This document shows positions 48,320-56,922 of a stretch of DNA of 64,000 nt, piece after piece. The stretch is from NCBI GenBank assembly GCA_023664605.1, contig JAMPFF010000001.1, forward strand, positions 1 to 64,000, written 5' to 3'. The notes below the pieces were generated by a model. The model was not told the origin of the DNA and did not search any database. It saw only the letters and a list, made by a program, of their open reading frames with translations. The first letter of the stretch is position 1. Each line of letters opens with the position of its first letter. The position numbers and the translations under genes were made by a program. The DNA is from Clostridium sp. (GTDB lineage: Bacteria > Bacillota > Clostridia > Lachnospirales > Lachnospiraceae).

Positions 48320-49933
48320 CTAATTTTTTGCCAGTTTTTTCACAAGATAGGCAAATTCATCCCGATATTCATCCTTATCCGTATCAAGGCCTTGTAATCT
48401 GTCAATCACCGTCTGTATGGTCGCATTTCCCTTATAGGAACTGTCAGTGACGACCAAGCCAAACTCGGCAACCGCCAATGCGAAACGCATATCTTCCTGT
48501 GGCGTCTGCGTATAGTCATTTTTATCGACAGGATAGGATAAAAGAATGCTGTTTTGTCCATGCGGTTCTTTATAGCGGATGTTGACCGTAAACCACTCTT
48601 CATCCGGCAGCGTTTTTGCTTCCGCATATTTTAAAGAAGTTCCCGCATAAGTGGACGCGCTGTCCGTCGTCACGATTTCATAGAGAGCCGTCACTGTATG
48701 CCCTGCGCCGATTTCTCCCGCATCCTTACTATCGTCCGCAAAATCCTGTTCCGCCAGCCGCCTGTTCTCGTAGCCGATAAGACGGTATCCCGCCACCACA
48801 TCCGGATTAAACTCCACCTGGAATTTTACATCCTTAGCTACCGTTACAAGCGTTGCGCCCATTTCCTCTACCAAAACTTTTTTCGCCTCCGACATGGAAT
48901 CGATATAAGCATAATTGCCATTTCCTTTATCCGCAAGGATTTCCATCTTATTGTCTTTGATATTCCACGTTCCAAAGCCAAGCACCGATAAATAAACGCC
49001 GGTCTCTTTCTTCTTGCTGATTAACTCCTCCAGTTCTTCCTCTGTCGTCAGTCCGACGTTCAAATCGCCGTCCGTTGCCAGAATAACCCTGTTGTTGCCG
49101 CCCTCAATAAAATACCGTTCCGCAATGCGGTATGCCGTGATAATACCGTCGCTTCCTGCCGTGGAGCCGCCAGCCGTAAGGGCGTTTATCGCGTTCACAA
49201 TCTCCTTTCGATTAGCTCCGCTTTCCCCCTCTAAAATAACCCTGTCCTCACCTGCATATACAACGATAGACACCGTATCTTTCTTGGTCAGATTTTCGGC
49301 TAATAACGTAAAGGCTTTCTGCAGTAACGGTAGTTTATCCCGACTATTCATGGAACCTGAAACATCCAGTAAAAAGACCAGATTCGACGGTTTTGCCTCG
49401 GAAAAATCAATATCTTTTGTTTTTAAGCCAATCATCGCCACCTTGCTGTTTTCATTCCACGGACAGTCCGTAATCTGTGTCGTAACGCCGAAAGGTTCAT
49501 CCTTTTTCGGATTAGCATAATCATAATGAAAATAATTTAACAGTTCTTCAATTCTGACAGCGCCGTCAGGTATTTCATCCAACGCATAGCCGTCCTCAAT
49601 CATTCTGCGCAGATTGCTGTAGGAAGCCGTATCCACATCCGCGGAAAAAGTAGAAAGCGGATTGACAGATGCAGGCACAAAGCCCGTTTCCTCTATGACG
49701 CTGTATTCCTCCGCGTTCATTATCTCATATCCGTAATCAGCAAACGAAGTTCCCACATAACCGCCGCTATCCTCCGCGGCTTCTGCCGCCGTGGCGGAAG
49801 CGTTCTCATAGCTGCCCGACCAGCCTCCATCATCCATGGAAGTTGACGCGCTGTCTTTCTTACCGCCGCATCCCGTTAAAGCGGTTAGCATCATAACCAT
49901 GCTGCATCCATAACATAACAGTCTTTTTTTCAT
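48320..49933 (-). CDS. von Willebrand factor A domain lipoprotein
   Basis: The protein has 537 residues. The lipobox LTGC ends the signal peptide. An N-terminal vWF_A-associated region (SVNPLSTFSADVDTASYSNL) precedes the vWA domain with MIDAS motif DVSGSMNSRDK and a TDGDLNVG motif, and a C-terminal DUF3520-type domain follows. It has the architecture of YfbK-type surface proteins. It lies downstream of two sigma factor genes and may be a target or sensor of that system, as in other bacteria where vWA and ECF sigma genes are neighbours. That link is inference. Confidence 0.88.
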   Translation of the reverse strand: MKKRLLCYGCSMVMMLTALTGCGGKKDSASTSMDDGGWSGSYENASATAAEAAEDSGGYVGTSFADYGYEIMNAEEYSVIEETGFVPASVNPLSTFSADVDTASYSNLRRMIEDGYALDEIPDGAVRIEELLNYFHYDYANPKKDEPFGVTTQITDCPWNENSKVAMIGLKTKDIDFSEAKPSNLVFLLDVSGSMNSRDKLPLLQKAFTLLAENLTKKDTVSIVVYAGEDRVILEGESGANRKEIVNAINALTAGGSTAGSDGIITAYRIAERYFIEGGNNRVILATDGDLNVGLTTEEELEELISKKKETGVYLSVLGFGTWNIKDNKMEILADKGNGNYAYIDSMSEAKKVLVEEMGATLVTVAKDVKFQVEFNPDVVAGYRLIGYENRRLAEQDFADDSKDAGEIGAGHTVTALYEIVTTDSASTYAGTSLKYAEAKTLPDEEWFTVNIRYKEPHGQNSILLSYPVDKNDYTQTPQEDMRFALAVAEFGLVVTDSSYKGNATIQTVIDRLQGLDTDKDEYRDEFAYLVKKLAKN

Positions 49934-50036
49934 AAAAATATTCCTCCCTATTTTCGTTTTATGACGCTCTATAGCGCCGCCTGATACAAAAGATACGAAT
50001 AGGGAGGAACTTTTTTATGGGTTTTTTCAAAATTTT

Positions 50037-51254
50037 TTATAATTTATAAAAATCACAGTTTATGACTGTCTGATTTTGCTCTGATTCAGTCTTTATTGCA
50101 TCCTCTTTTTGCGCATCCTCCTCTTCATACTCTTCTTGTGCATGGATGTAACTACAATCTTCTGCCAGAGTTTCCACTGTACTTTTCTGCTCCTTACTGC
50201 ACATGGCACAGCTGCAGTTTATTATCTGCACTTTTTCTTTTAGTTCCTGAATCGGAATCTTAGAATCTATTGATACCATGTCACAATCTATAACAGCAAT
50301 TCCTTTCGTATTATCATGCAGCATATCCTCAGTCAAAGCAAATGTGTCTCTGGCAGCAATCACAACCGCATCCTTTCTAATGGTCTTTAGCTTTTTATAC
50401 TTAACGCGATTAGCAGGAAACTTCTCTGCCAGCATTTCATCTGCATACAATCTGCCGCGCACAATCAAGGAAATGTCCTGCAGCTTCTCCTCATCCTCAC
50501 TTTTTAGCATAAAGTTCCCGTCAATATAAATTTTTCCGCCTGATTCGCAAAGCAGTTCTTTCGTCAGGTTCTTTTCTTTCGAGTAATAATATCCCTCGGG
50601 AATCATATCCAGTTCCACATCTTCATCGAAGAGGAGCGCCGCCGTTTCAAACAGTTTTTCCGCAAGAAGCCCTCTTTGGGTAATAAACTGTACCCCCTTT
50701 TGCCGCAGGCTCTCCACATCCAACGTTTCATCTGCAATAATGACTTCATTTTTAGCGTAATATTTCTGATTCCTGCATCTTAAAAGAAATGTTTTGTCTA
50801 ACAGAAACGTACTTTTCAGCTTTACCGCATCTCCCGGATAACTTTTCTGAGAACCATTCACCACCATCGGCGGAAGATTCTGTAACGTGGACGGGTATAT
50901 AACATTACCGTTTACTATGATTTTTACGATGTTGTCAAGCGCCTTATCAGCGTCTTTCCCGATTGTCAGGTTTCCGTTTACTGTCAACAACACTTTATTC
51001 CTGAAAGACGTCTCCCCGCTCAACACGCAGTTGCCATTTTCGCAGATAACATCGATTGTTTCCGCCGCATCTTCCATCATCATAATTTCGCTCGCATTGA
51101 TAGACACCGGATATTCCGCCAGAATTATTTTGGAAGATTCGGACATAATGATGTAATCCGCGTTTATGTTTATACTCCCATATTGACTTAATACTTCCTT
51201 TGACGGCGTTCTCGTATCACATACATCTGCATTAATAATCAGTTTCTTCTCCAT
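50037..51254 (-). CDS. Beta-repeat protein of unknown family, encoded after an ECF sigma gene
   Basis: This 405-residue protein has no signal peptide and no membrane helix. It has repeated short strands of the type ININADYIIMSESSKIILAE, VLLTVNGNLTIGKDADKALD, KIIVNGNVIY and GGKIYIDGNFMLKSEDEEKL, which suggests a beta-solenoid somewhat like bactofilins but longer. A CSCAMC cysteine cluster is near residue 350 and a very acidic tail ends the protein. It follows a sigma factor gene by 16 bases, so it could be a cytoplasmic sigma partner or a structural protein. I do not recognise the family. Confidence 0.6.
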   Translation of the reverse strand: MEKKLIINADVCDTRTPSKEVLSQYGSININADYIIMSESSKIILAEYPVSINASEIMMMEDAAETIDVICENGNCVLSGETSFRNKVLLTVNGNLTIGKDADKALDNIVKIIVNGNVIYPSTLQNLPPMVVNGSQKSYPGDAVKLKSTFLLDKTFLLRCRNQKYYAKNEVIIADETLDVESLRQKGVQFITQRGLLAEKLFETAALLFDEDVELDMIPEGYYYSKEKNLTKELLCESGGKIYIDGNFMLKSEDEEKLQDISLIVRGRLYADEMLAEKFPANRVKYKKLKTIRKDAVVIAARDTFALTEDMLHDNTKGIAVIDCDMVSIDSKIPIQELKEKVQIINCSCAMCSKEQKSTVETLAEDCSYIHAQEEYEEEDAQKEDAIKTESEQNQTVINCDFYKL

Positions 51255-51270
51255 TCTATTTTCTCCATTC

Positions 51271-51726
51271 TTATGTCAAATATAGTTTTAACAGTTTCTT
51301 TCTAAGCGTTATCAACCTTGCCCTGATTGTAGATGCAGAAATGTGCAGTTTCTCCCCTATCTCGTTGGAACGATAGCCAAGCTCATAGCGCATACGGTAT
51401 AGTTCCCGTTCTTCCGGCGTTAATGCCTGCAATAGTTCTTCCACATTAACCGCGTCAAATCCCTCTTCTTGGACAACATCCATATTTATAGTCATATTCT
51501 GCGCTTTGGCTCTTCTTCGCACAGCATCAACAAAAATGTTTTTTGCCGTTCTGTAAAGCCATGAGCTCTGCTGTCTTTCATTCAATCCAAGGAATATATG
51601 CGCATTCTGTAACGCCCGCAGATAAGTTTCCTGCACGATATCCTCTGCAAACTCCCTGTTGCTTTGGGTCAGCTTCATACAAAACCAGAGCAATTTATCG
51701 TAATGCTTCGTATAAAATCCGTCCAT
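51271..51726 (-). CDS. ECF-type RNA polymerase sigma factor, second of the cluster
   Basis: This 151-residue protein has a sigma-70 region 2 (FAEDIVQETYLRALQNAHIF, AKNIFVDAVRRRAKA) and region 4 (LTPEERELYRMRYELGYRSN with EIGEKLHISASTIRARLITL). It directs RNA polymerase to a small regulon. It is transcribed with the beta-repeat gene. A TAACCGGTTA palindrome (51774-51783) and a weak TTGCTT/TAGTAT pair lie upstream and may control it. Its own anti-sigma factor is not obvious, and the membrane protein upstream belongs to the other sigma gene. Confidence 0.88.
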   Translation of the reverse strand: MDGFYTKHYDKLLWFCMKLTQSNREFAEDIVQETYLRALQNAHIFLGLNERQQSSWLYRTAKNIFVDAVRRRAKAQNMTINMDVVQEEGFDAVNVEELLQALTPEERELYRMRYELGYRSNEIGEKLHISASTIRARLITLRKKLLKLYLT

Positions 51727-51773
51727 TCAAGGACTTCTCCTTTCTATCACAAGTGGTTCACAAGCGATTTATT

Positions 51774-51783
51774 TAACCGGTTA
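51774..51783. promoter_or_regulatory. Perfect palindrome upstream of second sigma gene
   Basis: TAACCGGTTA lies about 50 bases before the sigma gene start, near the expected transcription start of a weak TTGCTT-16-TAGTAT promoter. It may be an operator. No binding protein can be named. Confidence 0.3.
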
Positions 51784-51826
51784 TACTAATATGACGAATG
51801 AGAAAAGCAAAGTGTTTATTCTATTT

Positions 51827-52603
51827 TCATTTTTTCGCTGCCGTTAAGACAACAAGCCTATCCTGCTCATATTGCAGGGAAACTTCATAATTTTCCTCTT
51901 TTGCCAACCCTTTTTCTTCTCTTGGCGCACGGACAAAATCATACTGCGTCTTATCATTGCATATCAATTCTACCTGCATACCATCTTCCATCACAGCATC
52001 CGCGTCCGCTTCTATCACAACGGCATGATATACGGTTTCTTCCCCTGTTTCATCCACCTGTAGAATCTGCACAACAGCCCCTTCCAAAACCTGCCCGTCC
52101 GTCAATTCCGGCAATGTAGAAGCTGCTTCTTCCGGCGCTTCGGATGTCTCCGATGCTGAATCCGTCTCTCCCACGGGTTCCTCCGCCGCTCCTGAATCCG
52201 CCTCTCCCACGGGTTCCTCCGCCGCTGCCGAAGCCGACTCTTCTACAGGTTCGGACGCCTCCGCTGCCGCCGTCGTACTTGTACTCATCGAACCCGACAT
52301 ATTCCCTTCGTCCGCAAGTGAAGTATCCGCAGCGCTGCTGCTGTTTTTGTACGAACCCGTAATGCCCATAATAACGGCAGGAAAAAGGATGACGACACAC
52401 AGGCACGCAGCCGCTAAAAGCCCCCAGCGTTTCCACGACGCCTGTTTTCTGACAACAAAACGCTCCGGGCGCACGGTGACAGGCTCTTCCAGGGTCGTCG
52501 TGGCTATCTTTTTGTCAGAGAGTCCGGCTTCAATCCGGCTCCATAAATCCGGCGTTTCATTTTGCTTCATTTCTCTATATTCCAGCTCAAAATCCCGTTC
52601 CAT
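51827..52603 (-). CDS. Anti-sigma-like membrane protein
   Basis: Starting at MERDFELEYREMKQNETPDL gives 258 residues, with AAGGAGG seven bases upstream. The N-terminal 60 residues are a soluble sigma-binding-type segment, one membrane helix follows (about WGLLAAACLCVVILFPAVIM), then an outer Ser/Glu/Ala-rich linker and a small beta domain (VLEGAVVQILQVDETGEETV). The linker contains two copies of EEPVGExDS encoded by 36-base direct repeats (52158-52229). Its start overlaps the end of the upstream sigma gene by 17 bases, the usual arrangement for sigma and anti-sigma pairs. Confidence 0.75.
   Translation of the reverse strand: MERDFELEYREMKQNETPDLWSRIEAGLSDKKIATTTLEEPVTVRPERFVVRKQASWKRWGLLAAACLCVVILFPAVIMGITGSYKNSSSAADTSLADEGNMSGSMSTSTTAAAEASEPVEESASAAAEEPVGEADSGAAEEPVGETDSASETSEAPEEAASTLPELTDGQVLEGAVVQILQVDETGEETVYHAVVIEADADAVMEDGMQVELICNDKTQYDFVRAPREEKGLAKEENYEVSLQYEQDRLVVLTAAKK
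52158..52229. repeat. Two 36-base direct repeats inside the anti-sigma gene
   Basis: GAATCCG(T/C)CTCTCCCACG and the bases after it occur twice in a row in frame, coding for EEPVGE-type units of 12 residues, with a degenerate third copy next to them. Length variation by slippage is possible. Confidence 0.7.
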
Positions 52604-53144
52604 AGCCACACCTCCTTAACTTTTTCACCGCGTTTTTATATCTCCATGTTACCGTGCCAAGCGGAATCTGCAACGACCGGGCAATCTCCTGAAACGTCAT
52701 GTCGCCCAGAATCTTCATATTCATAATCTGCCGTTCGTTTTCTTTTAATTCAGAAAATGCCTCTTCAATCGACGCATCGCCAATCACTTCTTGCTCCACC
52801 GGACTTTCCCATTCCGTATTTTGCCCGGGCGGCGTCTGCTCTATTTCCTCTATAATTTCCCTCGCTTCTTCTTTTCCATATTTTCTCAAATAATCAATCG
52901 CCATATTCCTGGCAATCGTTGTCATCCATGTCTTATGTCCGCTTCCGCCCTGATAATAATCGGCTTTATCCCATAATTTAATAAAAAAATCGCTTGTCAC
53001 ATCCTCCGCGCTTTCCCTATTGCGCAGAACGTCCTTGACAATCGCATATATCAAAGTGATGTAGGCTTCATAAATTTCCAACAGCCCCTGTTTATCTCCC
53101 CGCCGGATTTTATCAATGGCAGCGTCAAATTGTATATCTGTCAT
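52587..53144 (-). CDS. ECF-type RNA polymerase sigma factor, first of the cluster
   Basis: Starting at MTDIQFDAAIDKIRRGDKQG gives 185 residues, with AAAGGA six bases upstream. Region 2 (RNRESAEDVTSDFFIKLWDK, TTIARNMAIDYLRKYG) and region 4 (LKENERQIMNMKILGDMTFQ and EIARSLQIPLGTVTWRYKNA) are complete. It overlaps the membrane anti-sigma gene, so release by signal-dependent proteolysis of that protein is a reasonable model. The dapL terminator ends only about 20 bases before its start, so its own promoter must overlap that hairpin or transcription reads through. Confidence 0.9.
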   Translation of the reverse strand: MTDIQFDAAIDKIRRGDKQGLLEIYEAYITLIYAIVKDVLRNRESAEDVTSDFFIKLWDKADYYQGGSGHKTWMTTIARNMAIDYLRKYGKEEAREIIEEIEQTPPGQNTEWESPVEQEVIGDASIEEAFSELKENERQIMNMKILGDMTFQEIARSLQIPLGTVTWRYKNAVKKLRRCGYGTGF

Positions 53145-53165
53145 ATGGTATCCTTTCTGTAGGCG

Positions 53166-53197
53166 AAAAAAGCACAAGCCGGACCGCTTGCGCTTTT
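53166..53197 (-). terminator. Terminator of dapF-dapL
   Basis: AAAAGCGCAAGC and GCTTGTGCTTTT pair around ggtccg on the minus strand and are followed by TTCG, about 30 bases after dapL. Confidence 0.75.
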
Positions 53198-53226
53198 CAT
53201 TCTTAATAACCGAAGTTTTTCAGCCT

Positions 53227-54441
53227 TTACATTTTCACGAGACGGTCAACCGCCTCTACCGTATTTTCATAGCTTCCGAATGCCGTTAATCTGAAATATG
53301 TCTCGCCGCTCGGTCCGAAACCGGAACCCGGCGTTCCTACTACATTGGCATTTTCCAGCAGATAATCAAAAAACTCCCAGCTTGTCATGCCGTTTGGCGC
53401 TTTTAACCAGATGTAAGGCGCATTCACGCCGCCCGATACCGTATAGCCTGCATTTTTCAGCCCGTTTAAAATATAAGCCGCATTTTTCATATAATAAGCG
53501 ACCAGCTCTTTCGTCTCTTTTTTACCCGCTTCGCTGTAAACCGCTTCTCCGGCACGCTGAATAATATACGGCGCGCCGTTATACTTTGTGCCGTGGCGTC
53601 TTGCCCAGAGGGAATGCAAAGAAACATCCCCGGCTTTTAACTCTTTCGGAATCACCGTAAAGCCCAAGCGGACTCCGGTAAATCCGGCATTTTTAGAAAA
53701 AGAGCGAAGCTCGATTGCGCATGTTCTCGCACCGTCGCATTCATAAATGGTATGTGGTACATCCTCTTCTGCAATATAAGCCTCGTAAGCGGCATCATAA
53801 ATAATGACAGAGCCGTTCTTATTGGCATAATCAACCCATTCCTGTAACTGCGCTTTCGTTATCGTGGAACCTGTCGGATTATTCGGAAAGCACAGATAAA
53901 TCAAATCCGGCGTTTTCTTCGGCAATTCCGGTGCAAAACCATTCTCCGCAAGACAGGGCATATAAATCACATCACTCCAGTTGCCCGTCGCCGCATCATA
54001 TGTACCCGTTCTGCCCGCCATTACATTAGTATCCACATAAACGGGATATACCGGGTCGCAGACCGCAATCTTATTATCCACGCTGAAAATTTCCTGAATA
54101 TTGCCGGAATCGCACTTTGCTCCGTCGGAAACAAAGATTTCATCCGCTTCGATTTGGCATCCTCTTGCCTTATAGTCATTGTCGGCTATCGCCGTACGCA
54201 AAAACTCATATCCCAAATCCGGCGCATAACCGCGAAAAGTTTTGGCATCCGCCATTTCATCCACCGCGCTGTGCAGCGCGCCTATTACCGCAGGCGATAA
54301 CGGCTGCGTCACGTCGCCGATGCCCAGACGGATAATCTTCTTATCCGGATTGGCCGCCGCATACGCATTTACTTTTTTTCCAATCGTAGAAAAAAGATAA
54401 CTGCCGGGCAGTTTCAAATAATTATCATTTACTTTTACCAT
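53227..54441 (-). CDS. dapL: LL-diaminopimelate aminotransferase
   Basis: Starting at [20 protein letters not shown] gives 404 residues, with GGAG six bases upstream. Fold-type I aminotransferase motifs are seen: [30 protein letters not shown] and the PLP lysine in [18 protein letters not shown]. The enzyme converts tetrahydrodipicolinate directly to LL-diaminopimelate, bypassing the acylated route. It follows dapF, the next enzyme of the pathway. Confidence 0.95.
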   Translation of the reverse strand: MVKVNDNYLKLPGSYLFSTIGKKVNAYAAANPDKKIIRLGIGDVTQPLSPAVIGALHSAVDEMADAKTFRGYAPDLGYEFLRTAIADNDYKARGCQIEADEIFVSDGAKCDSGNIQEIFSVDNKIAVCDPVYPVYVDTNVMAGRTGTYDAATGNWSDVIYMPCLAENGFAPELPKKTPDLIYLCFPNNPTGSTITKAQLQEWVDYANKNGSVIIYDAAYEAYIAEEDVPHTIYECDGARTCAIELRSFSKNAGFTGVRLGFTVIPKELKAGDVSLHSLWARRHGTKYNGAPYIIQRAGEAVYSEAGKKETKELVAYYMKNAAYILNGLKNAGYTVSGGVNAPYIWLKAPNGMTSWEFFDYLLENANVVGTPGSGFGPSGETYFRLTAFGSYENTVEAVDRLVKM

Positions 54442-54480
54442 GTCTGTCTCCATTCCTTTCCCAAAACTTCACTACTAAAG

Positions 54481-55326
54481 TCAACGGGCATAATCACCGT
54501 CAAAAACAGTCTCTGCAGGCCCCGTCATATAGACAAGGTTCTCTTCTCTATTCCACGTAATCTCAATTTCGCCCCCTAATAGTTTAACAATAACAGTCTC
54601 ATCCGTCAAACCATTTAAGATACACGCAACGACCGTCGCACAGCAGCCCGTTCCGCAGGCAAGCGTTTCTCCGGTTCCTCTCTCCCATACCCGCATCTGC
54701 ACATGCGCCCTGTCCAGAATCTTTACAAATTCCGTATTCGTCCGTTTCGGGAAACGCTCATGATTCTCAAAAAAAGGACCAATCTTTTCTATTTCCAAAT
54801 GTTCCACATCATCCATAAAAACAACGGCATGGGGGTTCCCCATTGACACACATGTCATTTTATACTCTTTGCCATTTACCAGAATCGGCTCATCCACAAT
54901 CCTGTCTTTGCCATTCTCGATGACTGCCGGGATTTTCTCCGGATGCAGTTCCGGCGCGCCCATATTGACCTTAACCGTATCTACCTTTCCGTCTTTTAAG
55001 AAAAGTTTCAGGTACTTTATCTGTCCGCAGCTGATAACGCTGATATCCGTCTTATCGGTCAGCCCTTTGTCATAAACATATTTTGCCACGCAGCGGATAC
55101 CGTTGCCGCACATCTCCGCTCTGCTGCCGTCCGCGTTATACATTTCCATCTCAAAGTCCGCTTCATCGGACGGATTAATAAAAATTGCGCCGTCTCCGCC
55201 GATTCCGAAATGCCTGTCGCTGATTTTCCTGACAAGCTCCGGTTTTTCCTCCTGCGCTATTTTCTCCTCAAATCCATTAATATAGATGTAATCGTTTCCG
55301 CATCCGTGCATCTTTGTAAACTTCAT
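54481..55326 (-). CDS. dapF: Diaminopimelate epimerase
   Basis: Starting at MKFTKMHGCGNDYIYINGFE gives 281 residues, with AAAGGA upstream. The two catalytic cysteines are in AEMCGNGIRC and ERGTGETLACGTGCCATVVA. It interconverts LL- and meso-diaminopimelate for peptidoglycan and lysine. It lies 39 bases upstream of dapL in the same operon. Confidence 0.96.
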   Translation of the reverse strand: MKFTKMHGCGNDYIYINGFEEKIAQEEKPELVRKISDRHFGIGGDGAIFINPSDEADFEMEMYNADGSRAEMCGNGIRCVAKYVYDKGLTDKTDISVISCGQIKYLKLFLKDGKVDTVKVNMGAPELHPEKIPAVIENGKDRIVDEPILVNGKEYKMTCVSMGNPHAVVFMDDVEHLEIEKIGPFFENHERFPKRTNTEFVKILDRAHVQMRVWERGTGETLACGTGCCATVVACILNGLTDETVIVKLLGGEIEITWNREENLVYMTGPAETVFDGDYAR

Positions 55327-55392
55327 AAAACGGGTTCCTTTCTTTTCCAACTGACATTTTCCCTGTCTGCCCCTATTGTACCACACCGCCAT

Positions 55393-55872
55393 TTATTTTT
55401 CTATATCTTCCTGTTCTATCCCTGCCGCCGCGTCTGTTCCTGCCAAAACCATCTTTTCCCAGCTTCCATCTTCCTGATATTCATAACGGAAAGTTCCCAA
55501 ATCGCCCGACTTTACCCGGAAATTATAACTTTCATCTTCCCACATCACCCAGCCGAAATCCCAAGCCCTGTATACTTTCTGTATGGAAAATACTTCTTTT
55601 GCCAGAGTATTGTCTACGACTGCAATATTGACATAGTGTACCGACACGCTTGCATCCTCTTCCACCGACGTCCGTATCGTATATTGTCCATCATAAGAAT
55701 CATATTCCTCCGGATGCCTTTCTATCTGGGCGTTTAATGCCTCGTTGTGCGCACGGGTAACAATATAAGCCGTGTATGCGCCTATACCCAAAATAAAGAA
55801 CAGTAAAACCGTTACGATAATCAGTATGATTTTGAAAGGCTTGCGGGTTTTGGGTATATTCTGCTGACTCAT
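55393..55872 (-). CDS. Single-pass membrane protein coupled to a RelB-like gene
   Basis: The protein has 159 residues. A basic N-terminus, one membrane helix (KIILIIVTVLLFFILGIGAY) and an outer beta-rich domain (DGQYTIRTSVEEDASVSVHY, VWEDESYNF region) can be seen. No family is recognised. Its ATG overlaps the TGA of the upstream RelB/DinJ-like antitoxin gene (ATGA), at the place where a toxin gene would normally be. It does not look like a RelE or YafQ toxin. Confidence 0.65.
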   Translation of the reverse strand: MSQQNIPKTRKPFKIILIIVTVLLFFILGIGAYTAYIVTRAHNEALNAQIERHPEEYDSYDGQYTIRTSVEEDASVSVHYVNIAVVDNTLAKEVFSIQKVYRAWDFGWVMWEDESYNFRVKSGDLGTFRYEYQEDGSWEKMVLAGTDAAAGIEQEDIEK

Positions 55873-56129
55873 TCGTCTACCTCAATAATATCATGTTCTA
55901 CGCCCTTTCCGGCATTAAGAGCTTCTACCCCTCTGCGTAAATGTGCCATATTACTTTCAGAATAAAACGGATCAATAGACACCTCAAAAGGAATCCTTTT
56001 TTCTCTTGTCATCTTTTTAGCAAATATAGTAATCGCAGTAGTCATATTCATGCCAAGTTCCTGACATGTCTGCTCCATGTTTCTTTTTAATTCTTCATCC
56101 ATACGAATATTTACCAATGTTTGCGCCAT
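55869..56129 (-). CDS. RelB/DinJ-family antitoxin-like protein
   Basis: Starting at MAQTLVNIRMDEELKRNMEQ gives 86 residues, with GGGAG nine bases upstream. The ribbon-helix-helix region (TLVNIRMDEELKRNMEQ, then ELGMNMTTAITIFAKKM) is typical of RelB/DinJ. Such proteins neutralise RelE-family mRNA-cleaving toxins and repress their own operon. No toxin gene is next to it; the coupled downstream gene is a membrane protein. It may be a solitary antitoxin or a plain regulator. Confidence 0.8.
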   Translation of the reverse strand: MAQTLVNIRMDEELKRNMEQTCQELGMNMTTAITIFAKKMTREKRIPFEVSIDPFYSESNMAHLRRGVEALNAGKGVEHDIIEVDE

Positions 56130-56235
56130 AATAATAATCTCCCTTCCTATTTGGCTTATAGTACCACGCAATAAAGATATTGTTAACACATTGTCTTTAC
56201 ACGCTCTCATCTTTATCACTTAATATTTATGCTAT

Positions 56236-56721
56236 TTACAGATTCTCCACTTCCAAATACAGCGCATTTTCCTCTTGCAAATAATAAACTTCCCCTGCAT
56301 AACGCCATCCCAGCATTTTCATCTGAAACTCCCGGTTAAAAGTCCAGACCGCCTCATTATCTATGCCCATACCCTCGGCAAGATGAGGCTCAATCGGGAT
56401 TTTTATCTGCTCGTCCTCATGATATTTATTTTTCTTCTCTCCCTGATACTGACCGGCAATCATGTCCATTTCATCACTGCCGATAATAATAACCGCCGTC
56501 AAACGATAATTGGTCGGACCAATAAAATCAAAAAACGGACTTCCTATTATCTCTACTTTATAACGACAGCTTTCTATCCCCTGCATTTCGGGAAATTCCG
56601 CTTGTATCCATGCTGCGTCCTCTCCGTATGTAATCCTTTTTTTATGATTGATATATAAAATAAAAAATGCCGCCGCCGCAAGAAAAACCGCCGATATTAT
56701 CATTACTTTTTTCCTGTTCAT
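56236..56721 (-). CDS. Membrane-anchored hypothetical protein
   Basis: This 161-residue protein has one N-terminal membrane helix (MIISAVFLAAAAFFILYI) and an outer domain with no recognised family, ending in EENALYLEVENL. GGGAGAG is upstream of the ATG. It is divergent from trpE. It may be in the same direction as, but not clearly the same operon with, the RelB-like gene 107 bases downstream. Confidence 0.6.
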   Translation of the reverse strand: MNRKKVMIISAVFLAAAAFFILYINHKKRITYGEDAAWIQAEFPEMQGIESCRYKVEIIGSPFFDFIGPTNYRLTAVIIIGSDEMDMIAGQYQGEKKNKYHEDEQIKIPIEPHLAEGMGIDNEAVWTFNREFQMKMLGWRYAGEVYYLQEENALYLEVENL

Positions 56722-56836
56722 ATAGTAATCTCTCCCGACGTCTTATATGATAAAAAACTGTCTTACAGTCTATTTGCAAAAACTTAATTCATTATAGCAG
56801 ATTAGGATATAAAAGGGAAGAATCAGCACAAATCCC

Positions 56837-56902
56837 TTGACACGCACCGCAAAACATGAAAGAATCATTCTGTCAGGGGCATTTTTATGTTCTTCATGAC
56901 AG
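56837..56902 (+). promoter_or_regulatory. trp promoter and leader hairpin
   Basis: TTGACA (56837), 17 bases and AAGAAT (56860-56865) form a promoter. Shortly after, CTGTCA (56870-56875) and TGACAG (56897-56902) form a hairpin whose right arm abuts the ribosome-binding region. No T-box core is present and no Trp-rich leader peptide is evident. Confidence 0.55.
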
Positions 56903-56922
56903 GAGAAAGGAATGGTAATCAT

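Noticed and set aside
48320-49933. vWA protein as a pilus subunit
   Set aside because: It is a lipoprotein with DUF3520-type tail and has no sortase motif, so pilus assignment is not supported.
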